A DNA stretch of 64,000 bases from Hexactinellida sp. DTS-2022 (GCA_028753945.1 JAPNXP010000016.1:1240001-1304000); one strand, 5' to 3'; shown: positions 50,801 to 53,145, counted from the stretch's first letter. The notes: generated by a model from the letters alone, not told the origin. Program-made: numbers and translations.

Positions 50801-53145
50801 CAGTCGTTGTAATAATACCAGAACTAATTCCAACTTGAAAAGTACTAGTGACACCAGTGTCAGTAGTAGAAATGTCATATTTTACCTCTCCGTTGAGACC
50901 ACTATCAGCATCTACAGCCTACACGGAAACAGTATGATAAATAAAATTATAAATACTACAGTCAACTCTCGTTATAACGAAGTGCTTGGGACCTGTAAAT
51001 TCCTTCGTTATATCCGGATACTCGTTATAAGCGGATAATAATTCATTCATTTCGTTATAAGCCAGTATTTCATTATATCCGACTTTTGTTATAATGGGAG
51101 TTGACTGTATATAGTAAATCAAATTGGGCCACACTAGTGTTCTAGCATATACAATCTGCTATAAGAAGGCTAGTTATACCATATAGTTGATATATAGAAC
51201 AAAAGGTAGTTTTTATATTGGTTCAAGCAATCCTATTTTTCAATCGCAAATGACAGTTTGGTTTGAATGTGCTCGGGGTGGGCTCTTCATCGCAAATATT
51301 TTGTGTCATAAATCTCAGGGATGCCAATGATACGAATTGTTATTGTGTAAATTGTTATTGGGATTGTGTACAAAGAAAGCAATAAAGGAGTTGGTTTTAG
51401 GGAAACGTTTGAATCTTATGATTTCTATGAAGCACTTAATAATAAATTGGACTTTTAATTATTCATTTAACAAAGTAAAGGTGCTTACCGAGCTTTTTAA
51501 GATCGAGGTCTCTTTTTCACTCGATTAAGATTGATGTCTCTATTTTCACTAATGGTCACTAATGGTTCACTAATGGTTCACTAATGGTATCTTTTTACCT
51601 TTGCTACGTCATGAATATCAAACTTCTAATACAGTGGATGCCGGTTATAAGCACATCGTCGGAAACTGCACTCAATGTGCTTATAACCGGCATGTTCTTT
51701 AACCGACATAAAATATATAGGGTATATGGCAACCGTTTTCCAACATGTGTGCTGATATCCGATATGTTCTTATAACCGGTGTGCTTATATCCGACATCTA
51801 ATGTACTAATAAATAACTCAATTGTGTATTTAAACAAGATAGAGGGAGAACGTTCTGAATTTATTGTGGGATATATTAATAGATGCAGAATTAAGTTAAT
51901 CAAAATAGTATGATTACAATGAACAAGTCTACAAAAAAGTAACCAACCCCTAAGGTTAGTTTGAGAAGAATATAATTACATTTGAGCAAAAACACTGATT
52001 AATCTAGTACATCCCGCTACATTAGTGGACTTCTCAGGCGGGTCGAGAAATATATAATATAAATACTTTGTACGTATCATTATAGATTTATTGAACCATT
52101 AATTTATAGCTATTGTGGTCGAATTAATATTAATCGGTCGACTGGCAGAATGGATCGGGTCGAATTTCAAATTAGTTCGGTCGGATCGGGTGATGAAAAC
52201 GCTTACCGGTTCCAATTCTGGGATTAAATAAATAAATATTTATATTCAAACTGGCGAAATTAAATATTGACCTACTTACAGTAGAACGTCATTAATATGA
52301 ACACAGCTAATACGAAATTCTGGTTAATACATACCCAGTACCCTTCAAAGCTTTATCAATATAAATGAGATCGACTATAAAGGTAGTCATGTACAAGACG
52401 CATATTTTTGAGGTACCACTTGGTCGAAATGACGTCACTGTATTGTTCTAATAGGCAAAATATGACAAAACTTTAAACGCATGTATTAAACGCATGTAAA
52501 ATGTTCAATTTCGAACAAATTGCTTTGACTAACCCATATAGGAGTCATTTACTTAAATTATCTCAGAATAAATTATGGAATGTTACCACATTCCTCTGTT
52601 GCCTTGCAAACGTGATTTCAATGCTTGAGGTCATATCTCGAGAAGAAATATAATTACAGCTTAGTCAATGGATCCAATTGATAGCCCGTCCTCAACTTCC
52701 TATTCAATGATAATACATTTCGATGCTCTTGACACGATTTGTGTAAGTATTAACGAGGTTCTACTGACTTAGTTTACATCACTAAGTAAATTAAGAATAC
52801 GAACCTGTACGGCGAGAATAGTTGTTCCAATTGCTGCAGTTTCTAAAACTTGAATGGAATAAGAACTTTCTAGAAAAATAGGGTCATTGTCGTTAGCATC
52901 TCCAATGGGAATATAAATAGTAGCAGTATCAATTAAGGTACCGTCAGACGATTGCACAATAAGAATATGACTTGTAGAAGTTTCATAATCTAATGTACCC
53001 CCACCTAATTGAATATTAACAACAATCACCCCAGATGTACTACCAATCCTAAATCGGTTTTGAGAAGAATCTATTAGACTATAACTGATTAAGTTATTTG
53101 GAGAAATATCAATATCAACAGCAACAACAGTTAGCACTGGGGTTC
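91..53145 (-). CDS. Large cadherin-repeat gene, internal part (10 exons, minus strand)
   Basis: Ten exons at 52805-53145, 50670-50918, 49642-50134, 48615-48788, 47901-48097, 46852-47199, 46150-46363, 13017-13135, 2776-2982 and 91-324 each end in GT-AG introns and join in phase into 858 codons without a stop. The product is a run of extracellular cadherin (EC) repeats, seven complete and two partial. Inter-repeat calcium-linker motifs are visible: DANDNDP, LNEDIP, LNDNAP, ENDSPP, VNDNFP, FNDNAP, INDHNP, VNDNAP. LDRE-type and AxDxD/DxD calcium motifs also recur. Such proteins are membrane-anchored, calcium-dependent adhesion molecules (Fat, Dachsous, protocadherin-23 and similar giants). No signal peptide, EGF, LamG, membrane or cytoplasmic segment is in the window, so the subfamily stays open and both ends lie outside. 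Two linkers are degenerate (LNEDIP, ENDSPP), suggesting weaker calcium binding there. One intron is 33 kb. Confidence 0.95.
325..1428. other. Intron sequence, no gene seen
   Basis: AT-rich cadherin intron. It holds a pure G run of about 18 near 1117-1133. Short open frames at 668-931 and 807-1068 have no recognisable similarity. Confidence 0.5.
1429..1584. mobile_element. hAT-type MITE, 156 bp, GC-rich
   Basis: The ends read CAGAGGCGGCGCGGC and, inverted, CATGGGCGGCGCGGC. The flanks are an exact 8-bp duplication AATCGAAC (1421-1428 and 1585-1592), the hAT signature. The interior is strongly GC-rich against the AT-rich intron and produces a spurious Gly/Pro-rich reading frame on the minus strand. 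It has no coding capacity. Confidence 0.85.
2127..2519 (-). pseudogene. Unrecognised open frame, probably a repeat-derived protein remnant
   Basis: An open stretch of about 128 codons starts right after an in-frame stop at 2517-2519, with no ATG at the start. The translation looks protein-like rather than random: a segment around LRRVGLRMVARHSWYISPEL is followed by LALFSNKVPGEVK and a charged C-terminus. I do not recognise the family. It lies in a cadherin intron and has no visible splice context. It could be the C-terminal end of a transposon-encoded accessory protein or a captured exon. Confidence 0.35.
2776..2982 (-). CDS. Cadherin exon
   Basis: 207 nt, 69 codons, phase 0/0. The acceptor is TATTTTAG and the donor AGT|GTAAGT. 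It encodes AIITITIT, linker DINDHNPVF, SASIAENSFVGTSV, ATDEDDGDNGRI and GGDPNSQFKISS. The DEDDGDNG stretch is a classic calcium-binding loop. Confidence 0.94.
2984..4676. other. Intron sequence with diverged repeats
   Basis: No gene seen. The segment near 3170-3240 (TTTCAATTGAAATTCAAAT...CAGTTTCAGTTTT) recurs near 21785-21835 and 26950-27010, so it is a dispersed repeat. A GC-richer patch at about 3825-4150 with short C runs may be an old MITE, but I could not find matching ends. Confidence 0.4.
4679..5740. mobile_element. Palindromic TA-flanked element with arms of about 465 bp
   Basis: The left arm (4679 to about 5146) and right arm (about 5273-5740) are near-perfect inverted copies separated by roughly 126 bp. 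The termini read GTGGGGTCAAA on both ends and are flanked by TA, as expected for a Tc1/mariner-like MITE. There is no coding capacity. Arm identity is very high by eye (a mismatch such as AAATA/AAAAA near the tips), so the element is young or the arms are gene-converting. Confidence 0.8.
5743..6080. other. Intron sequence, no gene seen
   Basis: AT-rich. A C run and CCCTGAATAG at about 6008-6036 look like one end of a MITE with no visible partner. Confidence 0.35.
6084..6420 (+). pseudogene. Retrotransposon integrase fragment
   Basis: On the plus strand the frame through 6335-6400 reads TAYHPQSNGLVEAQNKIIKT. This is the conserved motif around the third catalytic residue (E) of retroviral-type integrase cores in LTR retrotransposons. 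The segment upstream (about 6089-6110) contains a decayed GGQF-like motif. Stops and frame breaks surround it. It is a relic of a Ty3/Gypsy- or BEL-type element; the rest of pol is not visible nearby. Confidence 0.6.
6420..6998. other. Intron sequence with a solo hAT-like end
   Basis: The sequence CAGTGGCGGATTTAGG at about 6653 resembles the hAT MITE ends elsewhere in the window, but I found no second end or target duplication. The short frame at 6801-7004 is not recognisable. Confidence 0.35.
6999..7668. mobile_element. hAT-type MITE, 670 bp, with a nested TIR element
   Basis: The ends CAGTAGCGTAGC and GCTACGCTACTG are exact inverts, flanked by the 8-bp duplication GGTTAGTA (6991-6998 and 7669-7676). 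Inside, a second element at about 7074-7475 has ends TACCTGCCAAC/GTTGGCAGGTA and TA flanks, plus repeated CCCTGTAC motifs, indicating a younger Tc1-like insertion. No coding capacity; the open frames here are incidental. Confidence 0.87.
7677..8405. other. Dispersed repeat that hosts the P element
   Basis: The part at 8290-8413 (GGAATGTGCCAACATTCCATTC...ATCGAGTGACC...) continues at 12772-12830 on the other side of the P element. It matches, inverted, the unbroken copy at 22080-22260. No gene seen. Confidence 0.55.
8414..12771 (+). mobile_element. P-superfamily DNA transposon, apparently complete (4.36 kb)
   Basis: The terminal inverted repeats are CAAGGTTGAAACCG (8415) and CGGTTTCAACCTTG (12771). 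The flanks are AATTATAG and AATTATAA, a near-perfect 8-bp duplication, the P-element length. A paralogous unoccupied copy of the target exists at 22080-22260 and reads ATAATTATACACATACCGACC across the site, confirming the junctions. Inside the tips lie tandem copies of a 36-bp unit (8470-8630 and 8775-8835; inverted at 12575-12735; core TCAGTATTCGTATTCGGTTG) and a further inverted block of about 150 bp (8830-8970 versus 12436-12585). Long TIRs with tandem repeats recall Galileo, a Drosophila P-superfamily element. The transposase gene between them is open. Confidence 0.92.
9257..12262 (+). CDS. THAP-domain P-element transposase (3 exons)
   Basis: Exons are 9257-10180, 10243-10477 and 10548-12262, with introns of 62 and 70 bp (GTGAG...TAG and GTAAAT...TAG), giving 957 codons with no stop. 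Residues 1-97 form a THAP zinc finger: C5, C10, C56, H59 in CSVFGC...CINHF, with the closing AVPVIF motif; it should bind the element's terminal or subterminal DNA. The RNase H-like catalytic core follows: NMDEIHV in exon 2 (first Asp), LVTDNYP in exon 3 (second Asp), FDFVHIIKSIRNNW, and NDPIEHKFGLYR (acidic third position). These match the THAP9/P-element layout. The C-terminus has a Cys/His-rich stretch (NCHHC, NCDGCTN, CTNC). The ATG follows a T-rich leader and is the first in frame before the THAP Cys. Nothing looks broken, so the element may be mobile. Host regulation cannot be read. Confidence 0.9.
12780..13016. other. Remainder of the P-element host repeat and intron
   Basis: It continues the dispersed repeat interrupted at 8413; no gene seen. 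Confidence 0.5.
13017..13135 (-). CDS. Cadherin exon downstream of the 33-kb intron
   Basis: 119 nt, beginning AT to finish an Asp codon and ending in phase 0. The acceptor is ATACCTTAG, rather purine-containing for a 33-kb intron, and the donor TCT|GTGAGT. It encodes DNFTLNSNTGDLRTDS, LSREISSTL and VEVTDGTFVDS. It is a small mid-repeat exon isolated between a P element and a large repeat mass. Confidence 0.92.
13136..13848. other. Intron start and probable Gypsy LTR portion
   Basis: Cadherin intron sequence. The last stretch (perhaps 13650-13848) is probably the continuation of the LTR-like sequence at 20479-20650, from which it is separated by the 13849-20478 insertion. No gene seen. Confidence 0.4.
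13921..14150. repeat. Four copies of a 36-bp palindromic micro-element
   Basis: ACTGTGCCGACTATAC followed by TATAGTATAGTGGCCCAGT forms a near-perfect palindrome of about 35 bp. Copies lie at 13921, 13977, 14043 and 14112, with others at 16473-16509, 25825-25860 (inverted, inside the retroelement) and 33801-33836 (diverged). Three of the first four are followed by the same tail, TATTGGAATCACTGCC, or a variant of it. A transcript would fold into a tight hairpin. Confidence 0.75.
14186..20018. repeat. Tandem array of five hairpin-terminated units (0.84-1.45 kb each)
   Basis: Each unit starts near CTCCGTAGACGGTGCCCTGG (14186, 15640, 16549, a diverged copy at 17397, 18604). Each ends in a hairpin of about 125 bp whose arms contain TCCAAAATTGCAGCC...GTGCCGAC...ATGTTCC and the inverse (15503-15629, 16344-16470, 17262-17388, 18461-18585, 19893-20018). 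Units 1 and 5 are long and near-identical; units 2 and 3 are short; unit 4 is intermediate. A related single unit lies at 39030-40046. Open frames crossing the hairpins are artefacts. Confidence 0.75.
20479..20650 (-). repeat. 3' LTR portion of a Ty3/Gypsy element (minus strand)
   Basis: Reverse-complemented, it aligns by eye with 26041-26190: shared blocks include AAAGTAAATT, CTTTAATTAATTGGAGAT, AGTTTAGTACT and ATCAAACTTACT. It sits directly after the integrase C-terminus of the minus-strand pol, where a 3' LTR should be. Its outer part was displaced to before 13849 by the hAT composite. Confidence 0.6.
20658..21120 (-). pseudogene. Ty3/Gypsy integrase C-terminal region (decayed)
   Basis: Read on the minus strand from 21120: HLKTAAEKQRRFYDAHA, then, after stops, YREKLDPRWEGKWSVLEV. 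After a frame change comes KHQDRRSGIAYINRVRARF. These are the conserved tail motifs of Ty3/Gypsy integrases (Q..YYD, KL.P.W.GPW.V, H.NR.K/R). Several stops and at least one frameshift make it a pseudogene. It lies immediately upstream of the 3' LTR. Confidence 0.65.
21860..22482. repeat. Inverted repeat with arms of about 200 bp around a dispersed repeat
   Basis: The arm at about 21862-22057 (AGCACCAAAATTTGTACGCAT...GGACTTGTTTCCCATAAAAAC) returns inverted at about 22287-22481, with few differences. The roughly 230-bp middle is the intact relative of the sequence into which the P element inserted at 8413. It interrupts the integrase of the Gypsy relic. Confidence 0.75.
22540..22745 (-). pseudogene. 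Ty3/Gypsy integrase zinc-binding domain (HHCC) fragment
   Basis: The minus frame reads YIHHHDLPCAGHQGWRKTLD, then KRVVYWVGMATDIQ, one stop, then CDNCMKAKQPVP. This is the H2C2 module (H..., H, C, C) that precedes the integrase core in Ty3/Gypsy pol. Similarity ends at about 22545, where the inverted repeat begins. Confidence 0.65.
22850..23118. mobile_element. Pogo/Tigger-like MITE, 269 bp
   Basis: Termini CAGTAGAAGCTCGCAAACC and the inverse, GGTTTGCGAGCTTCTACTG, are exact and flanked by TA on both sides. Internally there are repeated CTCGCAAACCGGGGCAC motifs in direct orientation. It is inserted in the Gypsy pol relic. No coding capacity. Confidence 0.85.
23280..23700 (-). pseudogene. Ty3/Gypsy RNase H domain (decayed)
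   Basis: Minus-strand translation gives VFGTKLFRRYLLGRKIRIITDH, a stop, PLCWL, then GRLCRLALQEFDFVVEYRSG and ENVNANVLSRM. This is the well-known Ty3/Gypsy RNase H signature (TDH.PL, R..RW...L..FDF.V.Y..G..N..AD.LSR). The usual Asp of NADALSR is Asn here and there is a stop. Nonfunctional. Confidence 0.75.
23825..24321. mobile_element. hAT-type MITE with GATTAC repeats, 497 bp
   Basis: The ends are CAGACCTGGGGCTGATTAC and, inverted, CAGGCTTGGGGCTGATTAC, with the exact 8-bp duplication CCTTTGGG (23817-23824 and 24322-24329). The left-end module (CTGGGGCTGATTACTAGTG) is repeated internally at about 24173, so the element is partly duplicated. It belongs to the same family as the outer element at 13849-20478. 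Confidence 0.85.
24616..25125 (-). pseudogene. Ty3/Gypsy reverse transcriptase fragment with an in-frame MITE
   Basis: The minus frame begins with PRRLSVHLKSEVDAQI. After an insertion it continues AEIQRMLDQGIIRESTSPWV, IKRDGGIRIYVDYRELNKRT and AYPLPLIDDIQSYLSG, the N-terminal RT blocks of Ty3/Gypsy elements. The palm motif that should follow (F..LD...GYWQ) is garbled to FQHWISIVVFGNYQL and the catalytic YxDD block is absent. Between VDAQI and AEIQRM lie 37 extra residues encoded by a 103-bp MITE plus its 8-bp duplication, exactly in frame. Dead copy. Confidence 0.82.
24952..25054. mobile_element. 103-bp hAT-type MITE inside the RT frame
   Basis: The ends are CAGGGGCAGTGGG and, inverted, CAGTGGCGCCGCTAG. 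The flanks are ATTTCAGC (24944-24951) and ATTTGAGC (25055-25062), an 8-bp duplication with one difference. The inserted length plus duplication is 111 bp, a multiple of three, and it contains no stop in the RT frame. Confidence 0.75.
25614..25825 (-). pseudogene. Retropepsin-like fragment of the Gypsy pol
   Basis: The minus frame gives FLIGQHKVEAILLDSGSSVSLI, the D-S-G active-site strand of retroviral-type aspartic proteases, upstream of the RT as expected in Ty3/Gypsy pol. The frame ends upstream at an inverted copy of the 36-bp palindromic micro-element (25825-25860), so the N-terminal part and gag are detached. Confidence 0.6.
26041..26732 (+). pseudogene. Gypsy 5' LTR end, primer site and gag remnant (plus strand)
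   Basis: 26041-26190 matches, inverted, the LTR at 20500-20650. ATTGGTAGCAGTGAGAT follows, placed like a primer-binding site. From 26220 a broken frame reads KVLPDESPQEFLHSLKQLL and IPEMDIYAREHLLLLQFLS, typical gag capsid. At 26580-26640 is the CCHC zinc knuckle CFNCQTFGHIARNC. The orientation is opposite to the pol at 20.65-25.8 kb. At least two frameshifts or stops; nonfunctional. Confidence 0.7.
26740..27131. other. Intergenic repeat, no gene seen
   Basis: It contains an ATT microsatellite (26829-26860) and a second copy of the TTTCAATTGAAATT repeat that is also near 3200 and 21800. Confidence 0.4.
27134..27937. mobile_element. TIR element of about 804 bp, ends GGGCCCGTATTCAC
   Basis: The exact inverted tips are GGGCCCGTATTCAC/GTGAATACGGGCCC. 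The subtermini are built from reiterated TACTTAAGTACTAAGTA motifs that are themselves palindromic. The target duplication is not clear (CTG on both sides is possible). No coding capacity. Tips of this type occur on several DNA-transposon MITEs in animals; I do not assign a superfamily. Confidence 0.7.
27938..28788. other. AT-rich sequence, no gene seen
   Basis: It has two G runs (28529-28541 and 28594-28603) and a TA microsatellite at 28738-28788 that borders the nested complex. The open frame at 28668-29042 crosses the microsatellite and the start of the Helentron-like copy and is not credible. Confidence 0.45.
28789..29461 (-). mobile_element. Helentron-like non-autonomous element, copy 1
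   Basis: Read on the minus strand, it starts TCTATATTATTAAATCTCG, passes through a CA/TTTG-rich stretch and about three tandem units of about 118-125 bp (AACAACAACAAATATTCAT...TTCGTGTTCAGCATAC). It ends in a GC-rich block of consecutive hairpins closing with GAGACCGAAGGGCTCGT. A 5' TC, internal tandem repeats and a 3' stem-loop are features of Helentron/HINE elements, but I see no Rep/Helicase and no canonical CTRR end, so the class is tentative. Confidence 0.55.
28790..28910. repeat. GC-rich multi-hairpin block (copy 1; others at 34950, 36640, 42870, 45362)
   Basis: The block contains successive stem-loops GGTGC-TAC-GCACC and GGCCGC-TAT-GCGGCC plus a CCATGG-centred stem, in AT-rich surroundings. 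Loops and stems vary in compensating ways between copies (GGCCGC/GCGGCC with TAT or TGT loops, GGTCGC-TTC-GCGGCC at 42880), suggesting structure is maintained. Other copies: 34950-35070, 36633-36750 (inverted), 42868-43002 (inverted, diverged), 45362-45510 (diverged) and the end of one at about 38845-38880. Confidence 0.7.
31496..33987 (+). mobile_element. PHD-MULE transposon, apparently intact, 2.49 kb
   Basis: It is flanked by the exact 9-bp duplication GTTTGAATG (31487-31495 and 33988-33996). Next to the tips lie inverted arrays of a 15-bp unit, AAACGGCCACAAACC: about 8 copies at 31503-31620 and 7 at 33872-33978, together with a shared GTCAAAACGGCCAC. A single open transposase gene fills the centre. 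It disrupts the first codons of the RING-MULE transposase, so it is the younger of the two. Confidence 0.9.
31770..33677 (+). CDS. MULE transposase with N-terminal PHD-type zinc finger
   Basis: 635 codons with no break. Residues about 14-70 form a PHD-like Cys4-His-Cys3 finger (CLECG, CENCSFWQHRTC, WKCASCLE). Residues 70-180 are acidic and low in structure. A FLYWCH-like module follows (YWRCSVRNKSLICPATI, HNHLA). The MULE DDE core has WYLDGTFKIV (D1), AVMDFELALWKAF (D2), CSFHWTQAVWRKI and TNNDVEGWHLRIN (E). The C-terminal tail is helical. It probably binds the 15-bp terminal repeats and cuts the element ends; the PHD finger might read histone tails for target choice, which is inference. The first ATG lies directly upstream of the Cys motif, close behind the left array. 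Base composition resembles the neighbourhood. Confidence 0.9.
   Translation: MSDNTLNGAVVDPCLECGQTVRPRQEAIQCENCSFWQHRTCKTGISRHCYRRAVRGEEEIVWKCASCLERMNLELHSEDLPLLESTIVSPLSIQENSCALSYEQINSPVDFPTPSIAHLPNQFTQDLTNDLIFDDSDEIDIPNISTENTNLFPDFIIPDALQESSLDGSILESGNTQTDDIPTFRVITQKEKDLLIEKVGYSYIIKIRRNMVNYWRCSVRNKSLICPATIIQRGNLFTRGINAHNHLANPEVNFKPELKVFVINRAKREIFVPAAEIVENALIPYTNNLQPGLPSLTNLARAANRARQTIRPQDPVDLDFEVNMDYIPGNFLRGDIKVDERRHLIFATDQMLNILCRAKKWYLDGTFKIVKEPFTQLFSIHAFVKSESSIKQLPLVFVLMSGKRKRDYRKVLTKVLESLPGAPAVRSAVMDFELALWKAFPKVYPGVVLQGCSFHWTQAVWRKIQILGLQSQYMNNNSTHDFCRRLMALPFLPCEHIEPAFRNLEERASSDIEHQLTTYIDSTWIAGQWQPKDWCVFNQTVRTNNDVEGWHLRINSRARRGQLQFYVLIELLYKESQIITLQLHLVSQNKLKRYQRLTYRKMQAAIFTLWEKYSQGTVSASQMLRACSRLNGPQL
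34803..36264. mobile_element. Pogo/Tigger-like MITE, split by Helentron-like copy 2
   Basis: The ends CCGTATTTACTCGAATAGTAGCC and, inverted, CCGTATTTATTCGAATAGTAGCC are flanked by TA. The MITE sits inside copy 3 of the Helentron-like family and itself contains copy 2 (34950-36152). Confidence 0.78.
34950..36152 (-). mobile_element. Helentron-like element, copy 2
   Basis: Minus-strand start TCTATATTATTAAATCTCG at 36152 and hairpin end GGGCTCGT at 34950. About seven tandem units of about 118 bp fill the middle, against about three in copy 1. Because it interrupts the MITE, both of its ends are well defined. A CA microsatellite lies at 36097-36116. Confidence 0.65.
36755..38560. mobile_element. 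TIR element with arms of about 270 bp and a Cys-rich ORF
   Basis: 36770-37040 returns inverted at about 38270-38545 (shared GGAGGCACCTAGAATTCGAC, CCAATTTACCATATATGGGC). The right arm contains a direct duplication of about 175 bp (38030-38160 and 38215-38340). Between the arms is the minus-strand ORF at 37337-37726. No clear target duplication; the flanks are TA-rich. Superfamily unknown. Confidence 0.65.
37337..37726 (-). pseudogene. Cys-rich (CXC-like) C-terminal ORF of a transposable element
   Basis: 129 codons without an obvious start context. The last third is a dense cysteine cluster, ACCELICCGCKKDCRGQCKC, then KRANLQC, preceded by WTTLPEAAKA. This resembles the CXC/tesmin-like zinc cluster often seen at the end of uncharacterised transposon-encoded proteins. 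The N-terminal catalytic part is missing from the element, so this is a deleted derivative or a tail exon. Confidence 0.5.
38561..38885 (+). repeat. Diverged Helentron-like remnant
   Basis: It retains GTTGTTGTTGTT, a GATGCTGATA relic of the tandem unit, and the end GACGAGACCAAATGGCTCGT, aligned with the GAGACCGAAGGGCTCGT terminus of the complete copies. No gene seen. Confidence 0.5.
38930..40050. repeat. Single hairpin-ended unit related to the 14-20 kb array
   Basis: A hairpin at 38930-39030 (GGAGGCACTATTAGCC...AATATAGTGCCACC) is followed by a unit with CACCTGGGGTCACGATT. It ends in a second, diverged hairpin at 39903-40046 with arms AAAATCTAAAATTACAGCTGTG/inverse. It shows the repeat family also exists outside the composite. 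Confidence 0.6.
40051..40344. other. AT-rich sequence, no gene seen
   Basis: Nothing recognisable apart from the hairpin tail on its left. Confidence 0.4.
40345..41296 (-). pseudogene. DIRS-like retrotransposon gag/ORF1 fragment
   Basis: Three minus frames make one protein of about 310 residues. An acidic N-terminus (MDHSYDPDSPIQSLSEDD, DEDEMFLPYQ) is followed, after a frameshift at about 40990, by a Gln/Pro-rich segment and KSLFFDPSGLVETKFFAGPP. After a stop or frameshift at about 40560 comes DYLKDIQKCMLYAVGPLTDL and LIELVSASLVLTGAAVNFTH. The last part resembles the helical ORF1 (gag-like) domain of DIRS/Ngaro-type tyrosine-recombinase elements. No reverse transcriptase or recombinase is present nearby. 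Assignment is from remembered family features only. Confidence 0.45.
41300..41585. other. Sequence upstream of the gag fragment, no gene seen
   Basis: It may include the 5' leader of the DIRS-like element, but no repeat could be matched. Confidence 0.35.
41586..42564. mobile_element. hAT-like MITE with a nested G-rich MITE
   Basis: The outer ends are CAAGGGTGGGGTTGGTTAACCG and, inverted, CAAGGCTGGATTCGGTTAACCG, with CATCAGG on both sides (41579-41585 and 42565-42571). Internal GGTTAACCG palindromes flank both ends. Nested at 41726-42276 is an element with ends CAGGGTTTTATACAG/CTGTATAATACCCTG and AGACT on both sides. It carries two direct copies of TACAGGATTTTTCTTCAGGG followed by G runs. Confidence 0.7.
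42572..43062. other. Sequence containing a diverged multi-hairpin block
   Basis: 42868-43002 (inverted) is a diverged copy of the GC-rich hairpin block, with AAGGCCGCGAAGCGACC and CCGTCGCGAAACGACCGAG. Its insert between hairpins is longer than in the copies at 28-36 kb. No gene seen. Confidence 0.5.
43071..43556. mobile_element. hAT-type MITE, 486 bp
   Basis: The ends CAGTGGCGGCGCCAGG and, inverted, CAGAGCGGCGCCAGG are flanked by the exact 8-bp duplication AATAAAAG (43063-43070 and 43557-43564). G/C runs lie just inside both ends. No coding capacity. Confidence 0.88.
43565..43910. other. Intron sequence, no gene seen
   Basis: Nothing recognisable; the open frame at 43732-43941 runs into the foldback element and is not credible. 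Confidence 0.4.
43914..44077. mobile_element. Foldback MITE (hairpin), 164 bp
   Basis: AATACTTATCCACCGATCATCGG...CTTTCTACCGAT returns inverted after a spacer of about 28 bp. The left arm has a 16-bp direct duplication (ACCGATCATCGG repeated) that the right arm lacks. Arms of about 70 bp are otherwise essentially perfect. Single-stranded DNA or RNA would form a long hairpin. Confidence 0.8.
44078..45056. other. Intron sequence with an old dispersed repeat
   Basis: Around 44640-44720 (TTCTCAAATTTGTCC...ATCGAGTGACCG...CGACTCCATC) it is related to the host repeat of the P element. No gene seen. Confidence 0.45.
45065..45240. mobile_element. hAT-type MITE, 176 bp
   Basis: The ends CAGGGTTTATTTTAAGG and, inverted, CAGGGTTTTTTTAAGG are flanked by the exact 8-bp duplication ATGTAGAT (45057-45064 and 45241-45248). 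It contains CTTGGTGTAA/TTACACCAAG inverted motifs. No coding capacity. Confidence 0.88.
45249..46149. other. End of the 33-kb intron; diverged hairpin block, no gene seen
   Basis: 45362-45510 is a degenerate relative of the multi-hairpin block (AACGATCCCTTAGGTCTCGG). The open frame at 45395-45622 overlaps it and has no recognisable protein features. Confidence 0.4.
46150..46363 (-). CDS. Cadherin exon upstream of the 33-kb intron
   Basis: 214 nt, entering in phase 0 and leaving with one base (ACA G|GTATTT). It encodes IANRLTSTAEVLITVQ, linker DFNDNAPKF, STQVSESSNIG and SDMDFGTNALITF. The split Asp codon (G|AT) is completed by the exon at 13017-13135, which continues the same EC repeat. The two exons are therefore neighbours in the transcript despite 33 kb of separation. 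Confidence 0.93.
46852..47199 (-). CDS. Cadherin exon
   Basis: 348 nt, 116 codons, phase 0/0. The acceptor is TTCTTAG and the donor CTT|GTAAGT. It opens VTETINIEVTDVNDNFPIF, giving a complete linker, and carries SDLDPGLNGMVS, PLDREMSG and VIAYDNSPL. It is the body of one EC repeat, slightly longer than usual because of extra residues around SGLIIENSFGSAK. Confidence 0.94.
47470..47820. mobile_element. hAT-type MITE, 351 bp, in a cadherin intron
   Basis: The ends CAGGCACGTAGCTA and, inverted, AAGGCACGTAGCTA have flanks GTATGGAG (47462-47469) and GTATGCAG (47821-47828), an 8-bp duplication with one difference. G-rich runs lie inside the tips. It lies in the intron between the exons at 46852 and 47901, between two splice sites only about 700 bp apart. 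Confidence 0.82.
47901..48097 (-). CDS. Cadherin exon
   Basis: 197 nt, entering with two bases of a Gly codon and leaving in phase 0. The acceptor is AATGTAG and the donor ACC|GTAAGT. It encodes GTEIFDVNVEDLDTVGTISY, LASGLDFETL-like strands and QVSDGSST. It has no linker of its own; that begins in the next exon. Confidence 0.93.
48098..48614. other. Cadherin intron with a one-sided pogo-like end
   Basis: CAGTCAAAATCCGCTAATTCG at about 48312 resembles a Tigger-type tip; no partner end found. No gene seen. Confidence 0.4.
48615..48788 (-). CDS. Cadherin exon
   Basis: 174 nt, phase 1 at both ends, so it could be skipped without a frameshift. The acceptor is TTCTAG and the donor GGAG|GTTTGT. 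It encodes GSIDFDQGLKSFSIS, VTATDGTLTATS, linker DENDSPPVI and VSIPESSPG. The split Gly codons match both neighbouring exons exactly. Confidence 0.93.
49153..49523. mobile_element. TA-flanked MITE, 371 bp, in a cadherin intron
   Basis: The first and last 23 bp are exact inverts (tip CCTTATTATAGGAAATTAAC) with TA on both sides. GCGTTAATTTCC and CATGGAGCGTTAATT motifs recur inside in both orientations. Tc1/mariner- or pogo-like by target site; no coding capacity. Confidence 0.82.
49642..50134 (-). CDS. Cadherin exon
   Basis: 493 nt, entering in phase 0 and leaving with one base of a Gly codon (TCA G|GTATTG). The acceptor is a T-rich tract plus CAG. It encodes VFTMPLYTESIDEE through HSLDREEFVEFTF, linker LNDNAPVF, then SQYSVTISEST and the NPNNGEVSVSG turn of the next repeat. 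This is the longest exon and holds one complete EC repeat plus most of another. Confidence 0.94.
50135..50669. other. Cadherin intron, no gene seen
   Basis: AT-rich, nothing recognisable. Confidence 0.45.
50670..50918 (-). CDS. Cadherin exon
   Basis: 249 nt, 83 codons, phase 0 at both ends. The acceptor is GTGTAG and the donor CCC|GTAATT. It begins AVDADSGLNGEVKYDI, a typical calcium-binding DxD-G-NG strand, and ends ISIIGLNEDIP. The linker is Asn-Glu-Asp-Ile-Pro rather than DxNDNxP. It follows directly on ILAVQ of the upstream exon. Confidence 0.93.
50959..51107. mobile_element. Pogo/Tigger-like MITE, 149 bp
   Basis: Termini CAGTCAACTCTCGTTATAAC and, inverted, CAGTCAACTCCCATTATAAC with TA on both sides. 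Internal TTCGTTATA motifs. It lies 41 bp upstream of a cadherin splice acceptor (exon end 50918). Confidence 0.85.
51110..52804. other. Cadherin intron with one-sided pogo-like ends
   Basis: CAGTGGATGCCGGTTATAAGC at about 51633 (with an internal palindrome ending at 51690) and CAGTAGAACGTCATTAATATG at about 52281 look like left tips of two further TA-type families. Right tips were not found. No gene seen. Confidence 0.4.
52805..53145 (-). CDS. Cadherin exon (5'-most in window)
   Basis: 341 nt. The acceptor is a pyrimidine-rich tract ending TTTTAG and the donor is CAG|GTTCG. It enters with two bases completing a split Gly codon (phase 1) and leaves in phase 0. It encodes the end of one EC repeat, reading GTPVLTVVAVDID through the linker DANDNDPIF, then the first strands of the next repeat (SYSIQVLETAAIGTTILAVQ). 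No upstream exon is recognisable between 53146 and 64000, so the next 5' exon is probably beyond the window. Confidence 0.93.
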